Shown piece by piece: positions 44,635 through 53,197 of a stretch of 64,000 nucleotides of DNA. Location: assembly GCA_002778455.1 (NCBI GenBank), contig PFCD01000005.1, forward strand, positions 27,295 through 91,294, given 5' to 3'. Each line of letters starts with the position of its first letter. Position 1 is the stretch's first letter. The stretch comes from Candidatus Micrarchaeota archaeon CG10_big_fil_rev_8_21_14_0_10_45_29. Lineage in GTDB: Archaea > Micrarchaeota > Micrarchaeia > Anstonellales > Anstonellaceae. Under the pieces are notes generated by a model. That model worked only from the letters and a program-made list of their open reading frames with translations. It searched no databases and had not been told where the DNA came from. The translations under genes and the position numbers were made by a program.

Positions 44635-45087
44635 TTATATCTCCCGCATCTTCTCCTCTTTAGCAGCCTTTAGCATTGGCTCTCCAATTCCCAAAAGCTT
44701 TCCAATAAAATAAATTTCATATTCATCTCTTAGCTGCGTCTCATCTTTTGCATAAGTGAAAATTCTCACTCTCACCCCGCTCTTTTGCGCAGCTCTCGCA
44801 AGGTTTGCCGCTTTTCTCATTCTCCCCACCATCTGCATCCCGTTAAGGGAGAAAAAATCACTTAAGCAAATCGCAAGAATGCAATTTCTCTCCTTCATAA
44901 TTTTAAGAAGCCCTTGCTCAAAATCATAATTTTCAAAATGCAAATATTTCACTTTTCTCACAAGCCCCCGCGCCTTCACAACATCCGGCGTGGATGCAAT
45001 TATATTTTGCGGCAATTTGCCTGCCTCAAGCAATTCAATCCCCTCATATTCTCTCTCTTTAGGGGCAAACTTTACAATATCAAACAT
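44635..45087 (-). CDS. rnp3: RNase P protein component 3 (Rpp30 family), short form
   Basis: Rpp30 has a PHP-like TIM barrel and partners Pop5 in RNase P. The late barrel part is clear: LAICLSDFF, NGMQMVGRMRKAANLARAAQKSGVRVRIFTYAKDE, then LRDEYEIYFIGKLLGIGEPMLKAAK. At 150 residues it is shorter than most archaeal Rpp30 (about 200-240), with the first strands reduced to MFDIVKFAPKEREYEGIELL. No frameshift is evident, since the start region is short and the upstream 130 nt have no matching frame. Reduced subunits occur in DPANN archaea. Confidence 0.86.
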   Translation of the reverse strand: MFDIVKFAPKEREYEGIELLEAGKLPQNIIASTPDVVKARGLVRKVKYLHFENYDFEQGLLKIMKERNCILAICLSDFFSLNGMQMVGRMRKAANLARAAQKSGVRVRIFTYAKDETQLRDEYEIYFIGKLLGIGEPMLKAAKEEKMREI

Positions 45088-45218
45088 AACTAAAATTAGG
45101 CAAATTGCTCTTTATAATTGCCGCACCCTCAAAATTTGCAACCATCTAAAAAATTTAAATTAGATAGCACAAGCCCGCCTTGCATTAAGCCCGCGCAACA
45201 CAAGCCCTCATCGCATTA

Positions 45219-46379
45219 TTAAGAAATTCCGAACAGCCCAAGCAGAGATGATAAAATAATCTCAATTATCCCTTTTTCTTTTTGAGGCTCAGCTTGCACC
45301 CATTCTCCGCACTGCGTCTCCTCTTTTTCCTTGCTCGCATCAATCCCGCTGTCTTTGCAAACATATTCGTAAGAAACAGAAGTGCAGTTTGCAGCCCAGC
45401 CATCCCTCATTCTCTGAAAAGTTATCTCCCCTTTTTTCTTATACTCGCATTTCATATAAAATTCCCCGCATGTTATTTCCGATTTTTCCTCAAATTCGTC
45501 CAGATTACTCTTCCCTTCCGCATCCAGGCAGTATTTTCTGTAAGTAATATTTTCGCAATCTCTCTGCCTCCCGTCATTTGCATACTGCACGCCCTCCTCT
45601 TTAGAATATTGCTCAAATTCCCCCCAGCCAAAGCATTTCTCAAGCCCGCTTCCGCATTGCGCCCCATTATACGCCTGTATGCAAACGTCCCCGTAAAGGC
45701 AGTTTCTCTCAAACTCCCAGCCGCCTTTCTTATCGCACACAAATATGCTGTTTGAGGCGCATTTGCTCTCCCCCTCTTTGCAGAGAGCCCCTCCCGCAGG
45801 CACGCATTGCCCTGCCTCGCAAACCCTTCCGTCCGTGCATATCACATCGCTGCTCCAATTCCTGCTCTCTTTGCAATATTTGTATGAAACATCACCTGTG
45901 CATTCCCTCGCATCCTTCTCGCACTGCGCGCACCATCCCTCGCCGGCGCACCCTTTCTCGCAATACTGGTAATTTACCCAGGTCAAATTTTTGTTGCAAA
46001 TAAGCACAATATCCTCATTATCCCAAGAGCACCTAACATCTCCCTCTTCCCTGCACTCTATGGGCGTGTATTGGGAGCACTTCCCCCCATCGCACCCTTC
46101 GCCAAAATCGCACGGCACAGCTATGGTCCATTTTCCGTTTTCCTCGCAAACATTGTATTTTGTAGGCGATGCGCACTCCTTCTCCCCCGGCTCGCATTGC
46201 ATGCACTCGCCGTCAAAGCAGCCTATGGCGCACTCTTCCACCACCCACTCCCCGCTAACGCATTTTTTCGCAATATTTCCCGGTGCGCACACCCTGTTGT
46301 CCCCGCTGCAAGGAGCGGAAAATAAAATCCCTGCCAAAAAAAGAGCCGCAAATATTGAGAATAAAATAAGTTTTGCCAT
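45219..46379 (-). CDS. Secreted protein with repeated Cys-rich modules and C-terminal anchor
   Basis: A signal peptide (LILFSIFAALFLAGILFSAP) is followed by about six modules of 40-50 residues with the pattern C-x-E-G-E-x-x-C then YxxCxxxxxW, CxxGCxGxC. Examples are CEPGEKECASPTKYNVCEEN and CQQ-like CKEGESKCASNSIFVCDKKG. A less repetitive domain follows (YANDGRQRDCENITYRKYC). The protein ends with a hydrophobic segment (IIEIILSSLLGLFGI) that can anchor it. With more than 40 Cys it must be disulfide-bonded outside the cell. Role unknown; surface adhesion or stalk formation is possible. Confidence 0.82.
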   Translation of the reverse strand: MAKLILFSIFAALFLAGILFSAPCSGDNRVCAPGNIAKKCVSGEWVVEECAIGCFDGECMQCEPGEKECASPTKYNVCEENGKWTIAVPCDFGEGCDGGKCSQYTPIECREEGDVRCSWDNEDIVLICNKNLTWVNYQYCEKGCAGEGWCAQCEKDARECTGDVSYKYCKESRNWSSDVICTDGRVCEAGQCVPAGGALCKEGESKCASNSIFVCDKKGGWEFERNCLYGDVCIQAYNGAQCGSGLEKCFGWGEFEQYSKEEGVQYANDGRQRDCENITYRKYCLDAEGKSNLDEFEEKSEITCGEFYMKCEYKKKGEITFQRMRDGWAANCTSVSYEYVCKDSGIDASKEKEETQCGEWVQAEPQKEKGIIEIILSSLLGLFGIS

Positions 46380-46436
46380 GCCCTAAATTTGCTTTTGCTG
46401 TTTATATCTCTTTCTAACCTAAACCGCACAGTATAG

Positions 46437-47195
46437 CTACTTTGAGCCGAGGTTGAATATGTTCAATTCCAGCTTTTTATCCTTCTCAAGTTTTTTTGCA
46501 ATCTCTTCCAAAACAATTTTCTTTATTTTCATGTATTCCTCCTTTGGGTACTGCACGTTTCCAATCGCGTAGCGAAGCGATTTTGCATTAAAACAAAACA
46601 TGCACTCGGTTGAATTTTCAAGATTATGGCAGAAGTAGCAGTCTGAGCAGTTTGTGGAGTTTGAAACCTCAAAACATCTTGAGAGCTTGAGGGAATCGTA
46701 GCATTTTATGCAGGTTTTTGATGAGAATGCCCTGTCGCAACCAAAGACGTATTCAGATTCTCGGGGCCACATGCAAAAGGCGCAGAATTTGTTGTTTGCA
46801 AAATAGAGCAATTTGTAGCAGTAGCTTGAGTAGGCAGTTGTGCTGCATTCGTACAGCTCAGTGTTTTTTCCGACTATCCCTTCCGGGGAATAGAAAGTCA
46901 TCCCCTTTAGGAGTTTTGGGGCGTTCTGCAAGTTTATTTTGCCCGTGTTTTCCTCTCCGATGTTCCTTCCTGAGAGAGTAAGGGATTCCTCAAGAGTTAC
47001 AAGGAGATTTCTGGTTTTCTCAACCTGTATGAAGGATGGAATCGGCATGGGGGTTTGGCTCATTGCCGATTTTTGGGTGGATGGGACCATCACATTCTCG
47101 GAGAGCCATTCCCCATAGTTGTCCATGTTTTTTAGGGGTGTGCCGAGGACTATCTTGCTGACAGTTGTAAATGCCTCATCTATGTCACTTTTCAT
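46437..47195 (-). CDS. Cys-rich repeat protein, type B copy 2
   Basis: 252 residues, no signal peptide. The N-terminal half is mixed helical (WLSENVMVPSTQKSAMSQ). The C-terminal half has closely spaced Cys (CIKCYDSLKLSRCFEVSNSTNCSDCYFCHNLENSTECMFCFN) and the end YAIGNVQYPKEEYMKIKKIV. This resembles Cys-rich solenoid-like repeat proteins common in CPR bacteria and DPANN archaea. CxxC pairs suggest metal binding. The end KLEKDKKLELNIFNLGSK is shared with the gene at 47933. Overlaps the upstream gene by 11 nt. Confidence 0.8.
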   Translation of the reverse strand: MKSDIDEAFTTVSKIVLGTPLKNMDNYGEWLSENVMVPSTQKSAMSQTPMPIPSFIQVEKTRNLLVTLEESLTLSGRNIGEENTGKINLQNAPKLLKGMTFYSPEGIVGKNTELYECSTTAYSSYCYKLLYFANNKFCAFCMWPRESEYVFGCDRAFSSKTCIKCYDSLKLSRCFEVSNSTNCSDCYFCHNLENSTECMFCFNAKSLRYAIGNVQYPKEEYMKIKKIVLEEIAKKLEKDKKLELNIFNLGSK

Positions 47196-47946
47196 AGGAA
47201 TCAGCCATTATGTCGGCTATTTTCGGGATGAACTTTTTTGACTCAAGGGTATCGGCAAACTCGGCTATCAGTTTTTTCTTGAGTTTGAGGTATTCGGGTT
47301 TTTCAAGCTGCACATTTCCTATCATATTGCGCTTGTTTCTTTGGTTGAAGGTAAATATGCAGTCAGAGCAGTCCTCAAGGTTGCAGCAGTAGTAGCAGTC
47401 TGAGGAGAGGAAGACGCGCAGGCACTCCATTGTGCGCACGGAGCGGTGGGTGTGGCATGAGCATATGAGAAACTTTGAGTCTGGGACCTTGTCACAGCCG
47501 AATATGCTCTCGCTCAGGCGCACGTCGCTTGAGTATGCCACGAATTTGCTTGTAAAGACGCGTATTGAGCTTGAGACATACTGGGCGTCCTCGCAGGTAT
47601 CAGAATTTTCGACCTCCCTTGAATTGCCCACAACCATATTCCCGCTGTAGCATATTTTGCCAGAGATTGATTCGAGGATGGAATCCATATCCTTGATTTG
47701 GTTTATGCCAAGTTTCACGGAATGGGGAATTTTTTCGTATTGCGCCATCTCATCATGGGCTATGAATTTTGCCCCTTTCGAGTAGGCAGAGGATGAGACG
47801 GCAACGCTTTTGCCGCTTATGCTTGAGGTTTTCATGGATGGTTTTTCCACGTATTCTGAAAGGTAGTCGCCATACTGCCGAAGCTCCCCTATTTCCCTTG
47901 AGAGGAGTATTTTGCATATGGATTTCCACGCGTCATTTATGTCCAT
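47185..47946 (-). CDS. Cys-rich repeat protein, type A copy 2
   Basis: 253 residues. The N-terminal half (YLSEYVEKPSMKTSSISGKSV, AKFIAHDEMAQYEKI) and the end (NMIGNVQLEKPEYLKLKKKLI, ESKKFIPKIADIM) match the gene at 48718 better than the two type B genes. The central Cys block is CHTHRSVRTMECLRVFLSSDCYYCCNLEDCSDCIFTFNQ. It retains fewer CxxC pairs than its siblings. It overlaps the preceding gene by 14 nt and the next by 11 nt, so the set is translated from one message. Confidence 0.8.
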   Translation of the reverse strand: MDINDAWKSICKILLSREIGELRQYGDYLSEYVEKPSMKTSSISGKSVAVSSSAYSKGAKFIAHDEMAQYEKIPHSVKLGINQIKDMDSILESISGKICYSGNMVVGNSREVENSDTCEDAQYVSSSIRVFTSKFVAYSSDVRLSESIFGCDKVPDSKFLICSCHTHRSVRTMECLRVFLSSDCYYCCNLEDCSDCIFTFNQRNKRNMIGNVQLEKPEYLKLKKKLIAEFADTLESKKFIPKIADIMADSYEK

Positions 47947-48712
47947 TGCATCCCAGATTAAATATATTCAAATCAAGCTTTTTATCCTTCTCCAATTTTG
48001 CAGCCACTTCCCCCAAAACAATTTTCTTCACTCTATCATATTCTGCCTGCCCCACAACACGATTTGCAATGGCATAGTGCAATCCCTTTGCATTTGAGCA
48101 AAACATGGAATCGCGCATATTCTGGCAGTTGTGGCAAAAATAGCAATCCGAGCAATCTGAGGAATGGGAAACCTCAAAGCACCTGGACAAATTAACAGAA
48201 TTATAGCATTTTAGGGCAAATTTGCATGAAAAAGTAAAATGCGAGCCGATGCAATACTCCGAATTTCGCGGCCAGAAGCAGTATGAGCTGTTTTTGCATT
48301 TTCCCATCCACGTGCCCATATAGCAGTTTGAGGACCAGAAATAAACCCCGCACTTTACCATATTAACATTTGCGCCAAACATGACATCAGGGGAATATTT
48401 GCTTATCTTTTTCAAAGAATTTTTAGCATTTGCCACGCTTAATTTCTCAACCTCCTGCATTGAGAGCTTTTTCTCCCCCTCAACCCATGCCTCATCCAAT
48501 AAAACCGCGTTTTTGCTGGCATCAGTATAATAAGGGTATGAGGGAGTCCACATGCTCTTGCCGCTCACGGCGGATTTTTGCTCAACAGGCGGGGCGACGT
48601 TTTGCAAAAGCCATCTCTCATAATCAAAGTGGTTTGAGAGCGCTTTGCCCAATACCACTTTTGTGACCGACTGGAAATCCTTTTCAAATATTTGCATGTT
48701 TTCCCCTGCCAT
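47933..48712 (-). CDS. Cys-rich repeat protein, type B copy 1
   Basis: 259 residues, sibling of the gene at 46437: WLLQNVAPPVEQKSAVSGKSMWTPS at the N-terminus, KKISKYSPDVMFGANVN in the middle, CFEVSHSSDCSDCYFCHNCQNMRDSMFCSNAKGLHYAIAN in the Cys block and KLEKDKKLDLNIFNLG at the end. Identity with copy 2 in the Cys block looks above half by eye. Starts 5 nt after the preceding gene. No predicted export signal. Confidence 0.8.
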   Translation of the reverse strand: MAGENMQIFEKDFQSVTKVVLGKALSNHFDYERWLLQNVAPPVEQKSAVSGKSMWTPSYPYYTDASKNAVLLDEAWVEGEKKLSMQEVEKLSVANAKNSLKKISKYSPDVMFGANVNMVKCGVYFWSSNCYMGTWMGKCKNSSYCFWPRNSEYCIGSHFTFSCKFALKCYNSVNLSRCFEVSHSSDCSDCYFCHNCQNMRDSMFCSNAKGLHYAIANRVVGQAEYDRVKKIVLGEVAAKLEKDKKLDLNIFNLGCNGHK

Positions 48713-48717
48713 GTGAA

Positions 48718-49527
48718 TTACCCTTTCATCAAGTCAAGAATTGAGGGAATCTCTTTTTTCTTTTTGAGCTCTTCCCTCATCTCATCAAGCAATTTTTTCT
48801 TTAATTCAAAGAATTTCTCTTTCTCCAACTGCAAATTCCCTATGCAATCAATCTTATTTTTCTGGTTAAATGAAAAAAGGCAATTGTTGCACTGCTCCAA
48901 AGTGGCGCAATAAAAGCAGTCGTTGCATGTATAGCACCTAAAATTCTCCATGCACCTGTTTTGCTCAAACACTTCATAGCAATTTATGCAAAATTTCGTC
49001 TCCCCTCCCCCAGAGCTTCCAAAACAGTATTCACAAAAGCGCAAAACTGACGAATAAGCCATAAATTTGCAGTCATACAATTCATTGCAATGGTGCAAAT
49101 ACCTGGAATTCGCGCACGAGTCGCAGTCCTCAAAATTTGAGCTGTTGCCAGAAATCAAATTTCCGCCATAATAAAATTTCTCCCTTATCGCAGACACAAT
49201 AGAGTCAATGTCTTTTATCTCATTTACATTAAGCTTCACTTCCCTGAACATCTTGTCATATTTTTCCTGCTCATCCAAAGAAATAAATTTGGCGCTTTTG
49301 CAAAAAGAAGGCGAGGAAGTGGTGACTTTTTTGCCGGAAAGCGCGGATTTGCGAAATTGCACCTCTTCCACGTATTTCATCAAGTATTTCTCATAATCGG
49401 CAATATCGCCCAACTGCCCGCCAAGCAATATTTGGCACGTCTCATCCCATGCCTTTGAGAGCTGCGCGTCCATGAAATAATTAGGGTGCTGAAGCTTTTT
49501 AGGTTTAGGGAACTCAGATTTCGCCAT
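48718..49527 (-). CDS. Cys-rich repeat protein, type A copy 1
   Basis: 269 residues, sibling of the gene at 47185: YLMKYVEEVQFRKSALSGKKV, AKFISLDEQEKYDKM, DIDSIVSAIREKFYYGGNLISGN. The Cys region is the richest of the four (FCEYCFGSSGGGETKFCINCYEVFEQNRC, then RCYTCNDCFYCATLEQCNNCLF), followed by IGNLQLEKEKFFELKKKLLDE. The CxxC series looks suited to several metal ions. Overlaps the first gene of the operon by 14 nt. Confidence 0.8.
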   Translation of the reverse strand: MAKSEFPKPKKLQHPNYFMDAQLSKAWDETCQILLGGQLGDIADYEKYLMKYVEEVQFRKSALSGKKVTTSSPSFCKSAKFISLDEQEKYDKMFREVKLNVNEIKDIDSIVSAIREKFYYGGNLISGNSSNFEDCDSCANSRYLHHCNELYDCKFMAYSSVLRFCEYCFGSSGGGETKFCINCYEVFEQNRCMENFRCYTCNDCFYCATLEQCNNCLFSFNQKNKIDCIGNLQLEKEKFFELKKKLLDEMREELKKKKEIPSILDLMKG

Positions 49528-50179
49528 ACTCTTGCGCCCCTTCCAAGGATATTCTAGGGTCCCAGTAGTGCATGCTGATTGTGTCGTACCCTTCCGCTTT
49601 CCTCAGGGCATATGTCATTTTAGATGCAATTTCCGTCCTTGCAACGCCTTCCTTCTCTTGCCACCATCTGCGATGCGAGCGAAGATATCGTGCCTTCAGC
49701 CCCTCAAAAATCCCTTGCGGGCGAGTTGAGCGCAAGTCGCTTAAAATTCCAAGTTCATGTATCAGCTTGTCGGTTGCATCATAAATCGGCTCTCTCCCGG
49801 TAGCGGCCCTGTCCATTATCCCCTCAAGTTCGCCCATCAAGTTTCTTTTTATAAATGCATCTCTGTCCTGCTCATACGCGTCTGCAAGCCGCCTCACATC
49901 CTTTACAGTAATATCGAGAGTATCCATAATTTCTTTCTCCGAGCGAGGGGGGTTTTTCTCCTCTTTGCCGCTATTTTCATTTTTTGGCTTTTTCTTGCCT
50001 TCTTCATCCCCTGCCATAATGCTCTCAGGGAGGCACGGCTCACGCCCGTTTGCAAACACATTTAAGAAATATCTTGATGCAAAGCCCTTGCCCACTGCTC
50101 TCATAAATCTCCAGGCGCCCTTATTTTTCTTTTTTCTGCCATCCCCCAACTTTCTTTCCGAGCAAGCAATTGATTTCAT
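49514..50179 (-). CDS. Unknown charged protein, first gene of the Cys-rich operon
   Basis: 221 residues, no recognised family. A basic N-terminus (RKLGDGRKKKNKGAWRF) and a low-complexity charged linker (EEGKKKPKNENSGKEEKN) precede a helical C-terminal region from about residue 80 (SEKEIMDTLDITVKDVRRLADAYEQDR, RSHRRWWQEKEGVARTEIA). It overlaps the first Cys-rich gene and probably shares its function. It diverges from the double Lrp regulator across 108 nt, so that regulator may control this operon. The start follows TTGGTGAT. Confidence 0.68.
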   Translation of the reverse strand: MKSIACSERKLGDGRKKKNKGAWRFMRAVGKGFASRYFLNVFANGREPCLPESIMAGDEEGKKKPKNENSGKEEKNPPRSEKEIMDTLDITVKDVRRLADAYEQDRDAFIKRNLMGELEGIMDRAATGREPIYDATDKLIHELGILSDLRSTRPQGIFEGLKARYLRSHRRWWQEKEGVARTEIASKMTYALRKAEGYDTISMHYWDPRISLEGAQEYGEI

Positions 50180-50256
50180 TTTATCACCAACGGAAGAATT
50201 TGCGACTTTCTTCTATATTAAAATTGTTTCTATTTTTTAACCGAAAATAACAAATG

Positions 50257-50265
50257 TTTATATAA
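50257..50265 (+). promoter_or_regulatory. TATA box of the Lrp gene, with flanking half-sites
   Basis: TTTATATAA centred 27 nt before ATG 50288 (leaderless). TTAACC at about 50238 and GGTTAA at 50279 are mirrored around it and could be operator half-sites for autoregulation. Confidence 0.5.
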
Positions 50266-50287
50266 TTTAGCAAATAATGGTTAATTA

Positions 50288-51265
50288 ATGGCAAAAGAAT
50301 TGCTTGACTTAACAGACAAAAAAATCCTCTCCGAACTTGACAAAAACTGCCGCATATCAAACGCATCGCTTGCAAAAAAGGCAAGAAAGTCAAGGGAAGC
50401 CGTAAAATACCGAATAGCCATGCTTCAAAAAAGGGGAATACTCACCCGCTTCATAACCTCAATAAACCCCTCAAAGCTGGGCTATTACATTTTCAAGGTT
50501 TACCTGAAGCTTGAGAACATACCGCTTGAGAGGGAAAAATTCTTTGATGAGCTAAAGAAAAACCCGGACATCTACTGGATGGGAATATCCGACGGCGCCT
50601 TTGACTGCGTGTTCGCGATTCTCTCAAAGGGAATTCCAGAATATTTTGAGAAAATAAATTTCCTTCTCTCAAAATACAAGCACCTGATAGTCAGCAAGGT
50701 GCTTGGCACCATGGTGGACACGGCGCAATTTAACAAAAAATTCTTTTTGCAGGAAAGGGAGGGAAAATCCGCGGCGTGGGGGGGCGACGTGGTTGAAAAC
50801 AAAATTGATTCCCTTGATTACAAAATTCTCTCAATTCTTGCAAACAACGCCAGGATTCCCACCGCCCAGCTTGCAAGAACATGCGGCTCAACAATGCAAA
50901 TAGTGAGGAGCCGCATAAAAAACCTTGAGAAAAAAGGAATAATCCTCGGCTACCGAATAGATGTGGATTTCAATAAATTGGGGCTTGAATTCTTCAAGGC
51001 AATAATCTATTTTCGCACCCTCTCAAAAAAGGACGAAAAGGCGCTCTTTGAGTGGATGCGCACCCACCCCGACTCGCTCTACTACATCAGAAGCCTCGCG
51101 CCGTGGGAGGTGGAATTTGAATTTGTTGCCAAAAGCTACCAGCATTTCAACTCAATAATAAATGATTTGAGAAAAAGGTTTCCCCATGTGATACGAAATT
51201 ACGAGCACCTTATAATGATACATGAGGCATGGATGCCTGCCTACGGCTCAATCCCAAGCGAATAA
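50288..51265 (+). CDS. Tandem double-domain Lrp/AsnC transcription regulator
   Basis: Two Lrp units are fused in 325 residues. The first winged helix is residues 5-55 (LTDKKILSELDKNCRISNASLAKKARKSREAV) with an effector-like domain to about 150. The second starts near 175 (LDYKILSILANNARIPTAQLARTCGSTMQIV) with a second effector-like domain to the end. Single-unit Lrp is about 150 residues, so this is a genuine duplication-fusion that could bind DNA as a pseudo-dimer. It diverges from the Cys-rich operon, its likely target (inference). The promoter has leaderless spacing. Confidence 0.9.
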   Translation: MAKELLDLTDKKILSELDKNCRISNASLAKKARKSREAVKYRIAMLQKRGILTRFITSINPSKLGYYIFKVYLKLENIPLEREKFFDELKKNPDIYWMGISDGAFDCVFAILSKGIPEYFEKINFLLSKYKHLIVSKVLGTMVDTAQFNKKFFLQEREGKSAAWGGDVVENKIDSLDYKILSILANNARIPTAQLARTCGSTMQIVRSRIKNLEKKGIILGYRIDVDFNKLGLEFFKAIIYFRTLSKKDEKALFEWMRTHPDSLYYIRSLAPWEVEFEFVAKSYQHFNSIINDLRKRFPHVIRNYEHLIMIHEAWMPAYGSIPSE

Positions 51266-51303
51266 AAAAACAGAAAAAAACAACAAAAAATAAGAAAAAG
51301 GGC

Positions 51304-51789
51304 TTAGCGCCTAAACCCTCTCATCTTTTTTGCCGCAGACGTCATGCCACGGTACGCCCTTGTGCGCGCAAGGTTCATCCCTGCCAATTTGGCATCAACA
51401 AGTATCACTTCAAAATACTTTTTCTGCCCGTCGGCGCCCACCCAATAAGAGTTCAAAACGTCCATATTGGAAAATTTCCTGTTGGCTCTCTGCTCTGCGG
51501 TGTGCCTCAAAGAGACGCCCGGCGCCAGATATCTCACGTTTTTGCCCGGCTTCCTGCCTCCCGAGGGCTTTCTCCTCTTTCTCATTCCTCGTGTTAAGCG
51601 AACTCTCACAATAATAATGCCCTGCTTTGCCTTGTAGCCAAGCATTCTTGCCCTCGACAAATTAGTGGGCCTCTCAACCTTCTCAATCGCGCCTGCGCTT
51701 CTCCACAATGCAAGCCTTTGCCTGTAAATCTGCTCGCGCTCATGGTATTCCTTCTCAAAGGTTTTTCTGATGTATTTGTACATTCCCAT
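51304..51789 (-). CDS. rpl15e: Ribosomal protein L15e
   Basis: Large-subunit protein found only in archaea and eukaryotes. MYKYIRKTFEKEY, LALWRSAGAIEKVERPTNLSRARMLGYKAKQG, GGRKPGKNVRYLAPGVSLR and NSYWVGADGQKKYFEVILVD are all diagnostic. The ORF track starts 13 codons early; AGGTGA directly before ATG 51789 gives the normal 161-residue protein beginning MGMYKYI. It is convergent with the Lrp gene, with 38 nt between. Confidence 0.97.
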   Translation of the reverse strand: MGMYKYIRKTFEKEYHEREQIYRQRLALWRSAGAIEKVERPTNLSRARMLGYKAKQGIIIVRVRLTRGMRKRRKPSGGRKPGKNVRYLAPGVSLRHTAEQRANRKFSNMDVLNSYWVGADGQKKYFEVILVDAKLAGMNLARTRAYRGMTSAAKKMRGFRR

Positions 51790-51925
51790 TGTCTCACCTG
51801 TATTTTCTTTTTTAAGCCCTTTTTGCATAGGAGCAAAAAGAAACGCTTTGCCTATTCAGGATACAAATCCCACATTTTGGCTGTATTTTCTATGAATTAA
51901 GTGCATTATAAACCTGCCCCTTCTC

Positions 51926-52876
51926 TTATAACAGCACTTTTGTTTTGAAAGGCCTGCAGCTGATGCTATCTTCCCCTATTCTCCTCTCAGCTACATTAAA
52001 TTCAATAAACAGCCCCGCATCCCCGGGTTTGCATGCAAAATTTGCAGCCAGACTGCATTTTTTCGCCTTTGCCCTGCGAATAAGGGATTTTACAGAAGTA
52101 TTTTCAAAAACCATTTCAAGCGCTTGCGCATTCATCTCGCTGTGCGGCCATTCTATTTCCTTGCCGCTCAAAAAAGATTTCATCTTTATAGTGTCCCAGT
52201 CAACAAATAATTTTCCCTCAAGCTCGCGCGAGAAAAATTCCTTCAGGCTTGAGCTGAGCGCGCGAGAGCGCCCCTCGACTTTTTTCCTTGCCTGTTTTTT
52301 AGCAGTCCTTTTTACATGCTCTCTTACTTTTCCAAGAGCTGTTTTCACATTGCCCAATTTCTGGCAAACAGGATTTTTTTTCGCATGCTTTTTATGCACG
52401 ATGGCATCTTGCGCCTGGCTAAGCTTTGCTTTCGCGCCCGCAAGGGTGCGCATCACGCCTATTTCGGTGCTTTTTCTCTGCATAGGGGTAAGGTGCGGAA
52501 AAGAGAGGGCAGACAGCCCTTTTTTCATGATATGCACGCTTGTGGAAATGCTCTCAATTTCCCCTGCCCATCTCTGGTGCTCTGCAAACACAACCGCGTC
52601 AGGAATTTTTTGCATAAGCTCCTGCGCATGCGCCTCCAGCGCATCAAGGCGCTCCAAATGAGAATCAACATCAATATTATCAGCACTCTTAAGATGCGCT
52701 GCCAAAGCCTTTGCTTCGGCGGCAATTCCCATAACCTGCGCATCAATTTCCCCGGAGCTCTCGCCCCTCTCCATTGTTTCCACCATCTCATCAAGCAGGT
52801 GTGCAACAGAGGCTTCAATATGCAGTATTTGCCCTGAGATATGCGAATAATCCGCCGGCTTTTCCCCTCCACCCAT
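51926..52876 (-). CDS. Helical basic protein of unknown function
   Basis: 316 residues, no signal peptide or membrane helix. The first 110 residues look like an alpha-helical bundle (HIEASVAHLLDEMVETMERG, HLERLDALEAHAQELMQ). A strongly basic middle (HKKHAKKNPVCQ, VKRTAKKQARKKVEG) follows, then a mixed alpha/beta C-terminal domain (FVDWDTIKMKSFLSG, GLFIEFNVAERRIG). The C-terminal part could be a small ligand- or RNA-binding fold, but I cannot name it. It stands alone between L15e and the HicAB pair. Confidence 0.68.
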   Translation of the reverse strand: MGGGEKPADYSHISGQILHIEASVAHLLDEMVETMERGESSGEIDAQVMGIAAEAKALAAHLKSADNIDVDSHLERLDALEAHAQELMQKIPDAVVFAEHQRWAGEIESISTSVHIMKKGLSALSFPHLTPMQRKSTEIGVMRTLAGAKAKLSQAQDAIVHKKHAKKNPVCQKLGNVKTALGKVREHVKRTAKKQARKKVEGRSRALSSSLKEFFSRELEGKLFVDWDTIKMKSFLSGKEIEWPHSEMNAQALEMVFENTSVKSLIRRAKAKKCSLAANFACKPGDAGLFIEFNVAERRIGEDSISCRPFKTKVLL

Positions 52877-52963
52877 AACCTAGCTTATTTGTGCAGAATA
52901 TATAAACTTATTCTCAGCAAAAAAGCATTTTCTCCATGAGGCACCCAAAGCCACATTCTTATC

Positions 52964-53188
52964 CTAAAGCCCCTCAAGCTCCTCCCTTCTCAACCCTACT
53001 GCCGCCATAATTTCTTTTAGCGTGCCCCTTCTCAACTCTTTCCTGTGCACCGGAATTGTAACCCTTTGCCCAGTAGCATTGTGTTTTAGCTGGTAATGGC
53101 TTCCAGAAATGCGGTCTATGCAAAATCCCTTCTCATTGCACAAATACTTCACAAGCTTTTTTGCTTTTATGCAGGGCAATTTTGCCAT
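52964..53188 (-). CDS. hicA: HicA-type toxin (mRNA interferase)
   Basis: 74 residues. HicA toxins use a dsRBD-like fold with a catalytic His. Here ISGSHYQLKHNATGQRVTIPVHRKELRRGTLKEIMAAVGL matches the family (G-S-H-x-x-x then TIPxHxxxLxxGTLxxIL), with His in GSHYQ as the expected active residue. It directly follows the HicB gene with 9 nt between; the order antitoxin-toxin occurs in the family. Confidence 0.9.
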   Translation of the reverse strand: MAKLPCIKAKKLVKYLCNEKGFCIDRISGSHYQLKHNATGQRVTIPVHRKELRRGTLKEIMAAVGLRREELEGL

Positions 53189-53197
53189 CTCACAACC

